Shown here: positions 9,358-18,091 of the stretch, one piece after another
How the letters are laid out: every line of letters starts with the position of its first letter
Position numbering within the stretch: the first letter of the stretch is position 1
Assembly: GCF_905397395.1 (NCBI RefSeq)
Contig: NZ_CAJPVH010000003.1
Span: 1 to 64,000, forward strand
From: Cupriavidus campinensis
Lineage (GTDB): Bacteria; Pseudomonadota; Gammaproteobacteria; Burkholderiales; Burkholderiaceae
Direction: 5' to 3'
DNA length: 64,000 nucleotides
Translations under genes and position numbers: made by a program
The notes under the pieces: generated by a model
What the model was told of the DNA's origin: nothing
Database searches by the model: none
Seen by the model: only the letters and a program-made list of their open reading frames with translations

Positions 9358-10374
9358 ATGCAGGACGCCCCACTCAAACCGTTCCGTTTCGCCGACGCCG
9401 CCCGCTGGGTGCGCGCCGGCGTGCCTGTGACGATGGTCACCATCGTCGAGGTCAAGGGCTCCGCGCCGCGCGAGCCCGGCATCCGCATGCTGGTCACGGC
9501 CGGCGATCTGGTCGGCACGATCGGCGGCGGGCACCTTGAATGGCGCGGGATGGACATCGCCCGCTCCATGATGGCCGGCGAGGGTACCCATGGCGCCGGC
9601 GCTGCCGCCCGCCGCATCGAGCGGATTCCGCTTGGGCCCTCGCTGGGCCAGTGCTGCGGCGGCGTGGTGCAGCTCGCCTTCGAGGTGCTGGGCGCCGAGG
9701 ACCTGGGCTGGCTCGATGCCGTGGACGCCGCCTTCGCCAGCGGGCGCGCGCTGGAGCGGTCCGTGCCGGCCTCCGGCGCTGGCCCGGTCACCGTGGCGCC
9801 GAGCCGCGCGCTGCTGCCATCCGTGGCGCTGCGCCCCGACGGCGCCTGGACCGACACGCTGGTGCCGGACGACATGCACGTGGTGCTGTTCGGCGCCGGC
9901 CACGTCGGCCATGCGCTGGTCAAGGTGCTCGCCACGCTGCCCTGCCGCGTGCATTGGGTGGACGAGCGCGACACACTGTTCCCGGGCGGCCTGCCCGAGA
10001 ACATCGAGGCCGAGGCCTCCGATACCCCCGAGGCCGTGGTCGACCAGGCCCCGCCCGGCGCGTATTTCCTGGTCATGACCCACAGCCACGCGCTGGACCA
10101 GGCGCTCTGCGAGCGCATCTTCCGCCGCACGGACTACGCCTACTTCGGCCTGATCGGCTCGAAAACCAAGCGCGCGAAGTTCGAACACCGGATGGCGGAG
10201 CACGGCTTCGACCCGGCCCGCTTCCCGGAAATGACGTGTCCCATGGGAGTCTCCGGCATTACGGACAAGGCACCGGCTATGATTGCGGTAGCCATCGTCG
10301 CCCAGCTGCTTCAGGTGCGCGACCAGCGCGCTGCGGCGCTGGCCGCCAGCCAGGCGGAAGCGATGCATCCGTAA
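9358..10374 (+). CDS. xdhC: Xanthine dehydrogenase accessory protein XdhC
   Basis: A 338-residue maturation factor that binds the molybdenum cofactor, helps its sulfuration and inserts it into XdhB. The N-terminal XdhC/CoxI domain (TIVEVKGSAPREPGIRM, then GTIGGGHLEWR and GQCCGGVVQLAFE) is followed by a Rossmann-like C-terminal domain near residue 180 (HVVLFGAGHVGHALV) and GLIGSKTKRAKFE. The ATG at 9358 is chosen over upstream frames that overlap xdhB. The fixed order A-B-C in one operon supports the assignment. It is not part of the finished enzyme. Confidence 0.93.
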   Translation: MQDAPLKPFRFADAARWVRAGVPVTMVTIVEVKGSAPREPGIRMLVTAGDLVGTIGGGHLEWRGMDIARSMMAGEGTHGAGAAARRIERIPLGPSLGQCCGGVVQLAFEVLGAEDLGWLDAVDAAFASGRALERSVPASGAGPVTVAPSRALLPSVALRPDGAWTDTLVPDDMHVVLFGAGHVGHALVKVLATLPCRVHWVDERDTLFPGGLPENIEAEASDTPEAVVDQAPPGAYFLVMTHSHALDQALCERIFRRTDYAYFGLIGSKTKRAKFEHRMAEHGFDPARFPEMTCPMGVSGITDKAPAMIAVAIVAQLLQVRDQRAAALAASQAEAMHP

Positions 10375-10422
10375 CCCCGGCCGCCGTGATCCGGCAGCCG
10401 CCAAAGACAGAAAAGAGGCCCC

Positions 10423-11478
10423 ATGACCATCGATGCCGCGCTCGCGGACAGCATCCGCCGCACCCCCAAGGCCGAACTGCACGTGCATATCGAAGGCACG
10501 CTCGAACCCGAGCTGATCTTCCGGCTGGCCCAGCGCAACCAGGTCAAGCTGGCCTACCCCGACGTGGAGGCGCTGCGCGCGGCCTACGCGTTCACCGACC
10601 TCCAGTCCTTCCTCGACATCTACTACGCCGGCGCCAGCGTGCTGCTGACCGAGGAAGACTTCTTCGACATGACGATGGACTACGTCAAGCGCGCCGCCGC
10701 CGACAACGTCCGCCATGCCGAGATCTTCTTCGACCCGCAGACCCATACCGAGCGCGGCGTGCCGATGGGCGTGATCATCGACGGCATTGCCGATGCGCTG
10801 GCCCAGGCCCGCACCGAGTACGACTTTTCCAGCAGCCTGATCCTCTGCTTCCTGCGCCACCTGTCCGAGGACGCCGCGTTGGAGACGCTCGAGGCTGCCC
10901 TGCCCTACCGCGACCGCTTTGTCGGCGTGGGGCTGGATTCGTCCGAGAAAGGCCATCCGCCGGAGAAATTCGCGCGCGTATTTGCCCGCGCCAAGGCGCT
11001 CGGGCTGCACCGCGTGGCCCATGCCGGCGAGGAAGGGCCGCCGCAGTACGTGGTCAATGCGCTCGACATCCTCGATGTAGAGCGGATCGACCATGGCGTG
11101 CGCGCCGTCGAGGACGAGGCCCTGGTGCAGCGGCTGGCGCGCGAGCGCATCGCGCTGACGGTCTGCCCGCTGTCGAACCAGAAACTGATGGTCTACCCCG
11201 ACCTGCGCGACCACCCGATGAAGCGCCTGCTCGATGCCGGCGTGGCCGTCACGCTGCATTCGGACGATCCGGCCTATTTCGGCGGCTACATGAACGCCAA
11301 CTGGGAAGCCTCGTTCGCCGCGCTGCCGCTGGACGCGGCCGACGCCTACAAGCTGGCCCGCAACAGTTTCGAAGCGGCTTTCCTGCCCGCCAAGCAGAAG
11401 GCCGAGTACCTGGCCGAAGTGGACCATTTCTGGTCCGCCACGCCCGAGAATCCGCCCGCGACGGCTCCCACGACCTGA
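10423..11478 (+). CDS. Adenine deaminase, AAH1/type-2 family (often annotated adenosine deaminase)
   Basis: A 351-residue zinc amidohydrolase. Zinc ligands His20 and His22 lie in LHVHIEGTLEPEL; His200 and the catalytic glutamate region lie in HAGEEGPP; HSDDPAYFGGY sits at 279-288. FFDPQTHTERG and VGLDSSEKGHPP are features I recall from the Pseudomonas adenine deaminase subgroup rather than true adenosine deaminases, so adenine to hypoxanthine is the favoured reaction. It is 48 bases after xdhC, and hypoxanthine would feed directly to XdhAB. AGAGG precedes the ATG. Adenosine as substrate cannot be excluded from sequence. Confidence 0.88.
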   Translation: MTIDAALADSIRRTPKAELHVHIEGTLEPELIFRLAQRNQVKLAYPDVEALRAAYAFTDLQSFLDIYYAGASVLLTEEDFFDMTMDYVKRAAADNVRHAEIFFDPQTHTERGVPMGVIIDGIADALAQARTEYDFSSSLILCFLRHLSEDAALETLEAALPYRDRFVGVGLDSSEKGHPPEKFARVFARAKALGLHRVAHAGEEGPPQYVVNALDILDVERIDHGVRAVEDEALVQRLARERIALTVCPLSNQKLMVYPDLRDHPMKRLLDAGVAVTLHSDDPAYFGGYMNANWEASFAALPLDAADAYKLARNSFEAAFLPAKQKAEYLAEVDHFWSATPENPPATAPTT

Positions 11479-11534
11479 CCGGGCGCATAAACACGATGCC
11501 GGACCCCAGGTCCGGCCGCCCCTGAGACGAGAAG

Positions 11535-12857
11535 ATGACCACGACTTCCCCCAATCCCGCCACGACCCGCGCCATCCGCGGCCGCATCCTCCACTTCCTG
11601 CGCGATCCGCAGTTCCATGAGGAGGCGTATCAATATTGGGAAGATGGCCTGATGCTCGTCACGGACGGCCGCATTGCCGCCGTAGGGCTGTACGAGGACC
11701 TGGCGCGCGACATCCCGGCCGGCGCCGAGGTGATCGACCATCGCGGCAAGCTGCTCGTGCCGGGTTTCATCGACACCCACGTGCACTATCCGCAGACCGA
11801 CATCATCGCGTCGCCGTCGCCGGGCCTGCTGCACTGGCTCGACACCTACACCTTCCCCGAGGAACGCCGCTTCAGCGAGCCCGCCTACGCGCGCGCCGTG
11901 GCCGAGTTCTTCACCGACGAGCTGCTGCGCAACGGCACCACCACGGCGATGGTCTGGAGCACGGTGCACGCCACGTCGGCAGACGCGCTGTTCGGCGCGA
12001 GCCAGGACCGCAACCTGCGCATGATCACGGGCAAGGTGCTGATGGACCGCAACTGCCCCGAATTCCTGCGCGACACGGCCGAGAGCGGCGCGCGGGACTC
12101 CGCCGACCTGATCTCGAAGTGGCACAACAAGGGCCGGCTGGCCTACGCCATCACGCCGCGCTTCGCGCCGACCTCCACCGAGGCGCAACTGGCCGCCTGC
12201 GGCGAACTGGCGCGCGCCCATCCGGACGCCTTCATCCAGACCCACGTGGCCGAGAACCGCGACGAGGTGAAATGGGTGGCCGAGCTGTTCCCCGACGCCC
12301 GCAGCTACCTGGACGTGTACGACCGCTACAGCCTGCTGCGCCCCGGCGCGTTCTACGGCCATGCGATCTACCTCGACCAGGACGACCGCCGCCGGCTGGC
12401 CGACAGCGGCGCCGCCGTGGCGCATTGCCCCACCTCGAACCTGTTCCTGGGCAGCGGCTTCTATGACTTCCACCAGTCCGATGCCCACCGCCTGAACGTG
12501 ACGCTGGCCACCGACGTGGGCGGCGGCACCTCGTTCTCGATGTTCCGCACGATGAACGCGGCGCACAAGGTGGCGCGCATGGGCGGCTATCACCTGACCG
12601 CCCTGCGCATGTTCTACCTGGCCACGCGCGGCGCCGCCGAGGCGCTGGGCTGGGCGGACCGCATCGGCAGCTTCTCGGTGGGCTGCGAGGCCGATTTCGT
12701 GGTGCTGGACCCCGAGGCCACGCCGCTGATCGCACGCCGCAGCAGCCGCTCCGAGACCCTCGAGGAGCAGTTGTTCGCGTTTGCCATGCTGGGCGACGAC
12801 CGCGTAGTGGACAACGTCTACATCATGGGCGAAGCCACGCGGGAACTGGCGGGCTGA
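11535..12857 (+). CDS. guaD: Guanine deaminase
   Basis: A 440-residue amidohydrolase converting guanine to xanthine, the XdhAB substrate. Seen are the metal motif PGFIDTHVHYPQTD near residues 75-90, the GuaD-specific LLHWLDTYTFPEE just after, NGTTTAMVWSTVHATS, QTHVAEN near 235, and a C-terminal TDVGGGTSFSMFRT. Length matches the family. It lies 56 bases after the adenine deaminase gene and closes the xdhABC-deaminase operon. In the next 150 bases GGGCGAC (12866) can pair with GTCGCCC (12895) over a long loop, which could be a weak terminator. Confidence 0.93.
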   Translation: MTTTSPNPATTRAIRGRILHFLRDPQFHEEAYQYWEDGLMLVTDGRIAAVGLYEDLARDIPAGAEVIDHRGKLLVPGFIDTHVHYPQTDIIASPSPGLLHWLDTYTFPEERRFSEPAYARAVAEFFTDELLRNGTTTAMVWSTVHATSADALFGASQDRNLRMITGKVLMDRNCPEFLRDTAESGARDSADLISKWHNKGRLAYAITPRFAPTSTEAQLAACGELARAHPDAFIQTHVAENRDEVKWVAELFPDARSYLDVYDRYSLLRPGAFYGHAIYLDQDDRRRLADSGAAVAHCPTSNLFLGSGFYDFHQSDAHRLNVTLATDVGGGTSFSMFRTMNAAHKVARMGGYHLTALRMFYLATRGAAEALGWADRIGSFSVGCEADFVVLDPEATPLIARRSSRSETLEEQLFAFAMLGDDRVVDNVYIMGEATRELAG

Positions 12858-13007
12858 TCGCTTTTGGGCGACGGACGGCATGCAAATACGGGTTGTCGCC
12901 CGTCCGCCTTGACCAGCATCAACACAATCGTCATCAAAGCCTTCTAGGCTGTCGCATTGCCCGCCCCCGGCTATCGGGTGCGCCAAGACAGACCCAAAAA
13001 GACTGAC

Positions 13008-14177
13008 ATGACTGCCCGACCTCTGGATTTATCGCCGGCCCAGACCGCTGAGCCGGCTTCCAACCCTGCCCACCCGCCCCGCAAGCTCGCCGGCGTTCCC
13101 CTGCCGGAACCCATCGCCTTCGAGGCCCCGTTCCCGAACCGCAAGACCATCCGTGGCTGGCTGATTCCGCTCGGCGAGCGCAGCGTGGCCCGCGCGCTGA
13201 CGCTGTTCGCGCTCGACTACGCGATCTTCGCCGCCGTGCTGGCCGGCGTGGTGCTGGCGCCGCAGTGGTGGGCCAAGCTGGGCCTCGGCGTGCTGCTGGG
13301 TCTGGTGATCGCCCGGCTGTTCATCATCGGCCACGATGCCTGCCACCAGAGCCTGACCGACCGCCGCGGCCTGAACAAATGGCTCGGCCGGCTGACGTTC
13401 CTGCCGTCGCTCACGCCCTACAGTCTGTGGGAAGTCGGCCATAACGTGGTCCACCATGGGTACACCAACCTCAAGGGCTTCGACTTCGTCTGGGCGCCCT
13501 ACTCGCTCGAGGAATTCCGCGCGCTGCCGCGCTGGCGCCGGGTGATGGAGCGGATCTATCGCAATGGCTTTGGCGCCGGACTCTATTACCTGATCGAGAT
13601 CTGGTGGCTCAAGCTGTTCTTCCCGAGCAAGCGCCAGATGGCCACGCGCCGCGCGATCTTCATGTGGGACTGCACGCTGGTGGCCACCTTCGGCGCCATC
13701 TGGATCGGTGCGCTGGCGTGGCTGGCCGTGGCCACGGACCAGTCGGTCCTGGGTCTGGTCGGCGCCGGCTTCGTGCTGCCGTTCCTGATCTGGAACCTGA
13801 CCGTGGGCTTCGTGCTGTATGTCCACCACACGCACACGAGCGTGGCGTGGTACGACACCAAGCCGATGTGGGCCAAGGCCCAGCCGTTCGTCTCGACCAC
13901 CGTGCACCTGCGTTTCCGCTTCGGCATCGGCGCCGCGCTCCACCACATCATGGAGCACACCGCGCACCACGTGGACATGAGCGTGCCGCTGTACCGGCTC
14001 AAGCGCGCCCAGGCCCTGCTGGAGCATGCGCTGCCGGGCCGCATCATCATCGAGAATTTCTCTTGGCGCTGGTACTTCCGCACCGCGCGCCGCTGCAAGC
14101 TGTACGACTTCAAGGCCCTGTGCTGGACCGACTTCCGCGGCCGCCAGACCAGCGACAACTCGCCCGTGCCGGTCTGA
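13008..14177 (+). CDS. Membrane fatty-acid desaturase family protein
   Basis: A 389-residue integral membrane di-iron enzyme. The three histidine boxes are present: GHDACHQ near residue 108, GHNVVHHG near 145, and HHIMEHTAHHVD near 312. Helix pairs lie at about 60-105 and 220-280. The family introduces double bonds or hydroxyl groups into acyl or carotenoid substrates; the actual substrate cannot be read here. ATG 13008 is chosen as the first methionine before the variable proline-rich N-terminus; its ribosome site is weak. It stands alone between guaD and a strong terminator, so it is probably a single-gene unit. Confidence 0.85.
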   Translation: MTARPLDLSPAQTAEPASNPAHPPRKLAGVPLPEPIAFEAPFPNRKTIRGWLIPLGERSVARALTLFALDYAIFAAVLAGVVLAPQWWAKLGLGVLLGLVIARLFIIGHDACHQSLTDRRGLNKWLGRLTFLPSLTPYSLWEVGHNVVHHGYTNLKGFDFVWAPYSLEEFRALPRWRRVMERIYRNGFGAGLYYLIEIWWLKLFFPSKRQMATRRAIFMWDCTLVATFGAIWIGALAWLAVATDQSVLGLVGAGFVLPFLIWNLTVGFVLYVHHTHTSVAWYDTKPMWAKAQPFVSTTVHLRFRFGIGAALHHIMEHTAHHVDMSVPLYRLKRAQALLEHALPGRIIIENFSWRWYFRTARRCKLYDFKALCWTDFRGRQTSDNSPVPV

Positions 14178-14206
14178 CCTGACCCGCACTTCCCAGCAAC
14201 GATGCC

Positions 14207-14236
14207 AAAGGCGGTGGACAGTGTCCGCCGCCTTTT
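14207..14236 (+). terminator. Rho-independent terminator after the desaturase gene
   Basis: AAAGGCGG (14207-14214) pairs with CCGCCTTT (14228-14235) and GGAC with GTCC inside it, leaving a T-G wobble and a 3-base loop, then four T. The hairpin contains the -35 element of the next promoter. Confidence 0.75.
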
Positions 14237-14244
14237 AGTACAAT
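14215..14244 (+). promoter_or_regulatory. Sigma-70 promoter of the riboswitch/GDT1 transcript
   Basis: TGGACA at 14215-14220 and TACAAT at 14239-14244 are separated by 18 bases. Transcription would begin near 14251, just before the conserved GGGGAGTAGC of the aptamer. The -35 lies inside the upstream terminator hairpin. Confidence 0.65.
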
Positions 14245-14254
14245 TGCGACTTCC

Positions 14255-14436
14255 ATTGGGGAGTAGCCGCCCTCGTCTCACCACGCCGCGCAATGCGGCA
14301 TACGGCAGACAGGGGCGTACGTCAACAGACTTGACCGTGGTGTCCAGCATCAACGGTTATGGCGTACGCAGCGCAGGACCCGAGCGGGCTTCGTGCCTGA
14401 CTCAAGCGTCCAACGCCTGGCGAGACCGATGACCAT
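14255..14436 (+). promoter_or_regulatory. yybP-ykoY manganese riboswitch
   Basis: The leader of the GDT1-family gene carries GGGGAGTAGC at 14258-14267, the conserved opening loop of the yybP-ykoY element, and GCGAGACC near 14420, resembling the second conserved segment. About 160 structured bases lie between. This RNA class senses Mn2+ and turns on manganese export genes, including UPF0016/GDT1 members, which fits the gene 80 bases downstream. Boundaries are approximate and the folding was not computed. Confidence 0.8.
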
Positions 14437-14516
14437 ACCTTTCTGGCCGGGCCGGGAAAGGTGTGCGTCATTGGCATCTCGCGATGCGTGTGCGGCCCGG
14501 TACCAATCCTATAAAA

Positions 14517-15095
14517 ATGGAATCGTTCCTCGTCTCCACAGGCATCGTCGCGCTCGCAGAAATGGGCGACAAGACGCAACTGCTGTCGCTCGTGCTGGCC
14601 GCGCGCTATCGCAAGCCCCTGCCGATCATCGCCGGCATCCTGATCGCCACCCTCGTCAACCATGGTTTCGCCGGCGCGCTCGGCGGCTGGATCACGCAGG
14701 TGCTTGGCGCCAACCTGCTACGCTGGATCCTCGGCCTCGGCTTTATCGCCATGGCGGGCTGGATGCTGATTCCCGACAAGCTCGACGAGGCAGAGGAAGC
14801 CAAGCCCGCAAACGGCGCCCTGAGCATCCTCGGCACCACGATCGTCGCGTTCTTCTTCGCCGAAATGGGCGACAAGACGCAGATCGCCACCGTGGCCCTG
14901 GCCGCACGCTTCCATGGCGAAGTACTGGCCGTCGTGGCGGGCACGACGTTCGGCATGATGCTGGCCAATGCGCCTGCCGTGCTGCTCGGCGACCGCTTTG
15001 CCAACCGGATGCCGATCGCCCTCGTACACAAGATCGCCGCAGTGATCTTCCTCGTACTCGGCTTGCTGGCGCTGTTCAACGTCGGCGGCCACTGA
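14517..15095 (+). CDS. GDT1/TMEM165 (UPF0016) family cation exporter, probably Mn2+
   Basis: A 192-residue, six-helix membrane protein with an internal repeat. Each half carries the family signature E-x-G-D-K-T: AEMGDKTQ at residues 14-21 and again at 115-122 (Glu15/Asp18, Glu116/Asp119). Bacterial members with this riboswitch export manganese. ATG 14517 is taken because both repeats begin alike there; an in-frame ATG at 14484 would add 11 residues. No strong ribosome site is seen, in keeping with translational control by the leader. A hairpin at 15125-15144 separates it from the convergent puuD. Confidence 0.88.
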   Translation: MESFLVSTGIVALAEMGDKTQLLSLVLAARYRKPLPIIAGILIATLVNHGFAGALGGWITQVLGANLLRWILGLGFIAMAGWMLIPDKLDEAEEAKPANGALSILGTTIVAFFFAEMGDKTQIATVALAARFHGEVLAVVAGTTFGMMLANAPAVLLGDRFANRMPIALVHKIAAVIFLVLGLLALFNVGGH

Positions 15096-15118
15096 GACAG
15101 GTCAAAGCCGGCACGCCA

Positions 15119-15144
15119 TAAAAAAACGGGGCTTGCGCCCCGTT
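15119..15144 (-). terminator. Terminator between the GDT1 gene and puuD
   Basis: AACGGGGC (15125-15132) and GCCCCGTT (15137-15144) form an 8-base stem with loop TTGC. Read on the minus strand it is followed by a run of seven T, so it ends the uraH-puuD transcript; the plus-strand side lacks a T run. Confidence 0.7.
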
Positions 15145-15224
15145 CAAACCCTCGCCGGTCCGGTACTGCCGGCTGCCGGGACTGCACAGCCCCCGGACCG
15201 TCGATCACCGATGCCCGGTCAAAT

Positions 15225-16433
15225 TCAGTTGGTGGTCTTCGCGCCGCCCTCGAACCACTGGCCCAGCAGCGCACGCTCGTCTTCCGTGATCTGCGTGACG
15301 TTGCCCAGCGGCATGGCCTTCTGCTGCACCGCCTGCTGGTAGATCAACTGCGCGTGCGCCTTGATCTCGTCGACGGTATCGAGCTTGATGCCCTTGGCGG
15401 CGGTCGGCATCATCTTGGGCGCCTCGGCGTGGCACTGCACGCAGCGCGCGTTCATGATCTCCTGCACCTTGGCAAAGCTCACCGCGGTGGCGGCTTCGCC
15501 AGCGGCGTTGCTGGCCACTTGCGGGCGCGGCTGCGGCGCGATCATCACCGCCACCACACCCAGCAGCGCCACGCCGGCGGCCGGCCAGGCCACGTTGATC
15601 TTGCCCTTGTGCTTCAGGATGAAGAACTGGCGGATCAGCACGCCGGCCAGCATGATCAGGATCAGCACCAGCCAGTTCTGCTTGTGCGCGTACGTCATGC
15701 TGTAGTGGTTCGACAGCATCGCGAACAGCACCGGCAGCGTGAAGTAGGTGTTGTGCACGCTACGCTGCTTGCCGCGCTTGCCGTGGATCGGGTCCACCGG
15801 CTGGCCGGCCTTCAGCGCCGCCACGACCTTGCGCTGACCCGGGATGATCCAGATCAGGACGTTGGCGCTCATGATCGTGGCGATCATCGCGCCAGTCAGC
15901 AGGAACGCCGCGCGGCCCGAGAAGATATGGCAGGCCGCATACGCCGCCACGCCCACGAACACCGCCACCAGGATGCCCACCACGCGGTCGCTCTTGCCGA
16001 ACAGCCGGCAGATCGAGTCATAGACCACCCAGCCGATGACCAGGTACGAGACCGCGAAGCCGACCGCCGCGCCGGGCGACATGTCGAACACGTTCTTGTC
16101 GATCAGGTAGGTGCTGGCGTTGAACAGGTACAGCACCACCAGCAGGCCGAAGCCGGTCATCCATGTGGAGTAGGACTCCCAGTAGAACCAGTGCAGGTTC
16201 TCGGGCAGCGACTTGGGTGCGGTCAGGTACTTCTGCGGGTTGTAGAACCCGCCACCGTGCACGGCCCAGAGTTCCCCGCCAACGCCCTTCTCCTTCAGGG
16301 CCGGATCTTCGGGGCGCGTCAGGCTGTTGTCGAGCCAGACAAAATAGAACGAAGAACCGATCCACGCGATGGCCGTGATGACGTGCACCCAACGCAGCAG
16401 CAGATTGGCCCAGTCGAGAATGTAGCCTTCCAT
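15225..16433 (-). CDS. puuD: Urate hydroxylase PuuD (membrane urate oxidase with cytochrome c domain)
   Basis: A 402-residue enzyme oxidising urate to 5-hydroxyisourate. The first ~290 residues are an eight-helix membrane domain (WVHVITAIAWIGSSFYFVWL, HGGGFYNPQKY, then NTYFTLPVLFAMLSNHY). The C-terminal ~90 residues are a cytochrome c with heme site CVQCH at residues 331-335 and an axial Met in QKAMPLGNVTQ. Electrons can thus pass to the respiratory chain rather than directly to oxygen as in soluble uricase. It starts at ATG 16433, 31 bases after uraH, so product and next enzyme are encoded together. Confidence 0.93.
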   Translation of the reverse strand: MEGYILDWANLLLRWVHVITAIAWIGSSFYFVWLDNSLTRPEDPALKEKGVGGELWAVHGGGFYNPQKYLTAPKSLPENLHWFYWESYSTWMTGFGLLVVLYLFNASTYLIDKNVFDMSPGAAVGFAVSYLVIGWVVYDSICRLFGKSDRVVGILVAVFVGVAAYAACHIFSGRAAFLLTGAMIATIMSANVLIWIIPGQRKVVAALKAGQPVDPIHGKRGKQRSVHNTYFTLPVLFAMLSNHYSMTYAHKQNWLVLILIMLAGVLIRQFFILKHKGKINVAWPAAGVALLGVVAVMIAPQPRPQVASNAAGEAATAVSFAKVQEIMNARCVQCHAEAPKMMPTAAKGIKLDTVDEIKAHAQLIYQQAVQQKAMPLGNVTQITEDERALLGQWFEGGAKTTN

Positions 16434-16464
16434 GACTTGTCTCCTTTTCCCGTCCGCCTGATGC

Positions 16465-16818
16465 TCAGCTGCCGCGGTAGGTCGAGTACGACCACGGCGA
16501 CACCAGCAGGGGCACGTGGTAGTGCGCGGCCGTGTCGGCAATGCCGAAGCGCAGCGTCACCACGTCGAGAAATGCCGGGTCGGGCAACTGCACGCCCTGG
16601 GCACGGAAATAGTCGCCGGCGCCGAACTCGAGTTCGTACACGCCTGCCACGAGCGCATCGCCTTCCAGCAGCGGCTGGTCGCAACGGCCATCGTGGTTGG
16701 TCACGAGTTGCTTCAGCGTCTCGCGGCGATTGTCGACAATTTTATGAAGGGTGACCGACATCGCCTTACCGGGCGTGCCGGCGGCCGTGTCGAGAACGTG
16801 AGTGGTCAAGCGTCCCAT
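16465..16818 (-). CDS. uraH: 5-hydroxyisourate hydrolase
   Basis: A 117-residue transthyretin-like enzyme that hydrolyses 5-hydroxyisourate to OHCU. It shows the N-terminal TTHVLDTAAGTPG with His7, an active-site arginine in DGRCDQPLL near residue 46, and the C-terminal signature YRGS at 114-117. Length is exactly that of the family. It is first in the uraH-puuD unit and divergent from the GntR regulator gene, with twin operator-like repeats between them. Confidence 0.95.
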   Translation of the reverse strand: MGRLTTHVLDTAAGTPGKAMSVTLHKIVDNRRETLKQLVTNHDGRCDQPLLEGDALVAGVYELEFGAGDYFRAQGVQLPDPAFLDVVTLRFGIADTAAHYHVPLLVSPWSYSTYRGS

Positions 16819-17173
16819 CCTGTTCTTCCTTTGCGGGTGTGGGTTGTGAGGGGCGCCGCTGCCTTCACTAGCACCATTTGTGGGAATGATGCCCGCTCGG
16901 TACGTCTTTTAACGCATCCCGGCGCTGGATTGGTGCGTGGCGACAATGCGCCTGCCCAATCCGTATGACAACTCGGGGATTTCCCGTACTTGTCGAAAAC
17001 CTTCTCAGGTTTTGTTGACAATAGTGCTTGCATATCCAAATAATTGTCAACAATTTTTAGATCCACGCGACCGTATGACCGGTATCAAGGCGCCTGATGT
17101 CGACTTGATACCCACTCGCTACGATCGTTGCTCCTCCCGATCATCCCCTCTGTCTCCCTTGCGAGTGCCCAGG
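16819..17173. promoter_or_regulatory. Divergent regulatory region, uraH versus GntR regulator
   Basis: No gene is supported in these 355 bases. TTGTTGACAAT at 17012-17022 is repeated perfectly inverted as ATTGTCAACAA at 17043-17053. Each copy is itself dyad-like (TTGT-N2-ACAA) and each contains a -35-like TTGACA, one per strand (17015-17020 on plus, 17045-17050 on minus). This suggests two divergent promoters, each covered by a GntR dimer site. No good -10 could be fixed. Confidence 0.6.
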
Positions 17174-17920
17174 ATGTCCAAGAATCTCAAACTGATTGCC
17201 GCCGTGGCCGAAGCCCAGTCCACCCCCTCCGATAACAAGCCCGCCCGCAAGGGCTCCGTGGAGGAGCGCATGTACCACGAGATCTACGACGCGATCATGG
17301 AGCACCGGCTGCCGCCGCGCACCAAGCTGACCGAGCATTCGCTTTGCGAGATCTATGCCACCGCGCGCCACACCGTGCGCAAGGTGCTCTCGCGGCTGGC
17401 CGCTGACGGCATGGTCGACCTCGAACCCAACCGGGGCGCGTTCATCGCCAGCCCGTCCACCGACGAAGCGCACGACATGTTCGAGCTGCGCCAGATGCTC
17501 GAGCGCGCCGTGCTGGAGAAGCTCGCCAGCCTGCCCAACGTCCGCACCGTGATCGCCCCGCTGCGCAAGATGGTGGAGTCCGAGCGCCAGGCCTTCCTGA
17601 CGCACGCGCGCCCGCGCTGGATCCGGCTCTCCGCCGAGTTCCACACCGCACTGGCCGAGCTGTCCGGCAACGCGCTGCTGGTGACGATGATGCGCCGGCT
17701 GGTCTCGCGCACCACGCTGATGATTGCCAGCGTCGAGTCCCCTGGCCACAACGCGTGCTCGTTCGACGAACACGACGACATTCTCGACGCACTGGAACAG
17801 GGCGACGCCGCCCTCGCCCAGTCGCGCATGGCGCACCACCTTGGCGCCTGTGCGGACCGCGTGCAGCCGGACGAACCCGGCAATTTCGATCTTCGCAGCG
17901 TGCTGGGCCGCTCCACCTAG
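17174..17920 (+). CDS. GntR-family (FCD) regulator, probable urate-pathway regulator
   Basis: A 248-residue regulator. The winged helix spans about residues 30-100 (MYHEIYDAIMEHRLPPRTKL, then TARHTVRKVLSRLAADGMVD and NRGAFIASPS). An all-helical FCD effector domain covers about 110-235, with His residues in AEFHTAL and FDEHDDILDALEQGD suitable for metal or ligand binding. ATG 17174 is the start that best fits the family; two upstream starts lack ribosome sites. It is divergent from uraH-puuD and 171 bases ahead of the permease, so it most likely controls urate use, probably as a repressor. The ligand is inferred, not shown. Confidence 0.85.
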   Translation: MSKNLKLIAAVAEAQSTPSDNKPARKGSVEERMYHEIYDAIMEHRLPPRTKLTEHSLCEIYATARHTVRKVLSRLAADGMVDLEPNRGAFIASPSTDEAHDMFELRQMLERAVLEKLASLPNVRTVIAPLRKMVESERQAFLTHARPRWIRLSAEFHTALAELSGNALLVTMMRRLVSRTTLMIASVESPGHNACSFDEHDDILDALEQGDAALAQSRMAHHLGACADRVQPDEPGNFDLRSVLGRST

Positions 17921-18091
17921 CGCGATGTTCCCGCCGCCGGACAACAGCACACCCCTGTTGCCGATGCCAGGCCCACAAATCCCGCCGCCACCAACGCCCG
18001 ACAGAGGCACGGCGCGAGACCCTCATAACTACAAGAGGCCATGGACCCCGGCGCGCGTTCCCATCAAAACCAAAGGAGAGGAGACACACCC

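Noticed and set aside
12866-12901. GGGCGAC/GTCGCCC pairing after guaD as a terminator
   Set aside because: The 22-base loop and absence of a T run make it too weak to list as a terminator.
16806-17066. 86-codon minus-strand frame upstream of uraH
   Set aside because: It runs through the operator repeats, overlaps the uraH start in another frame, and has no ribosome site.
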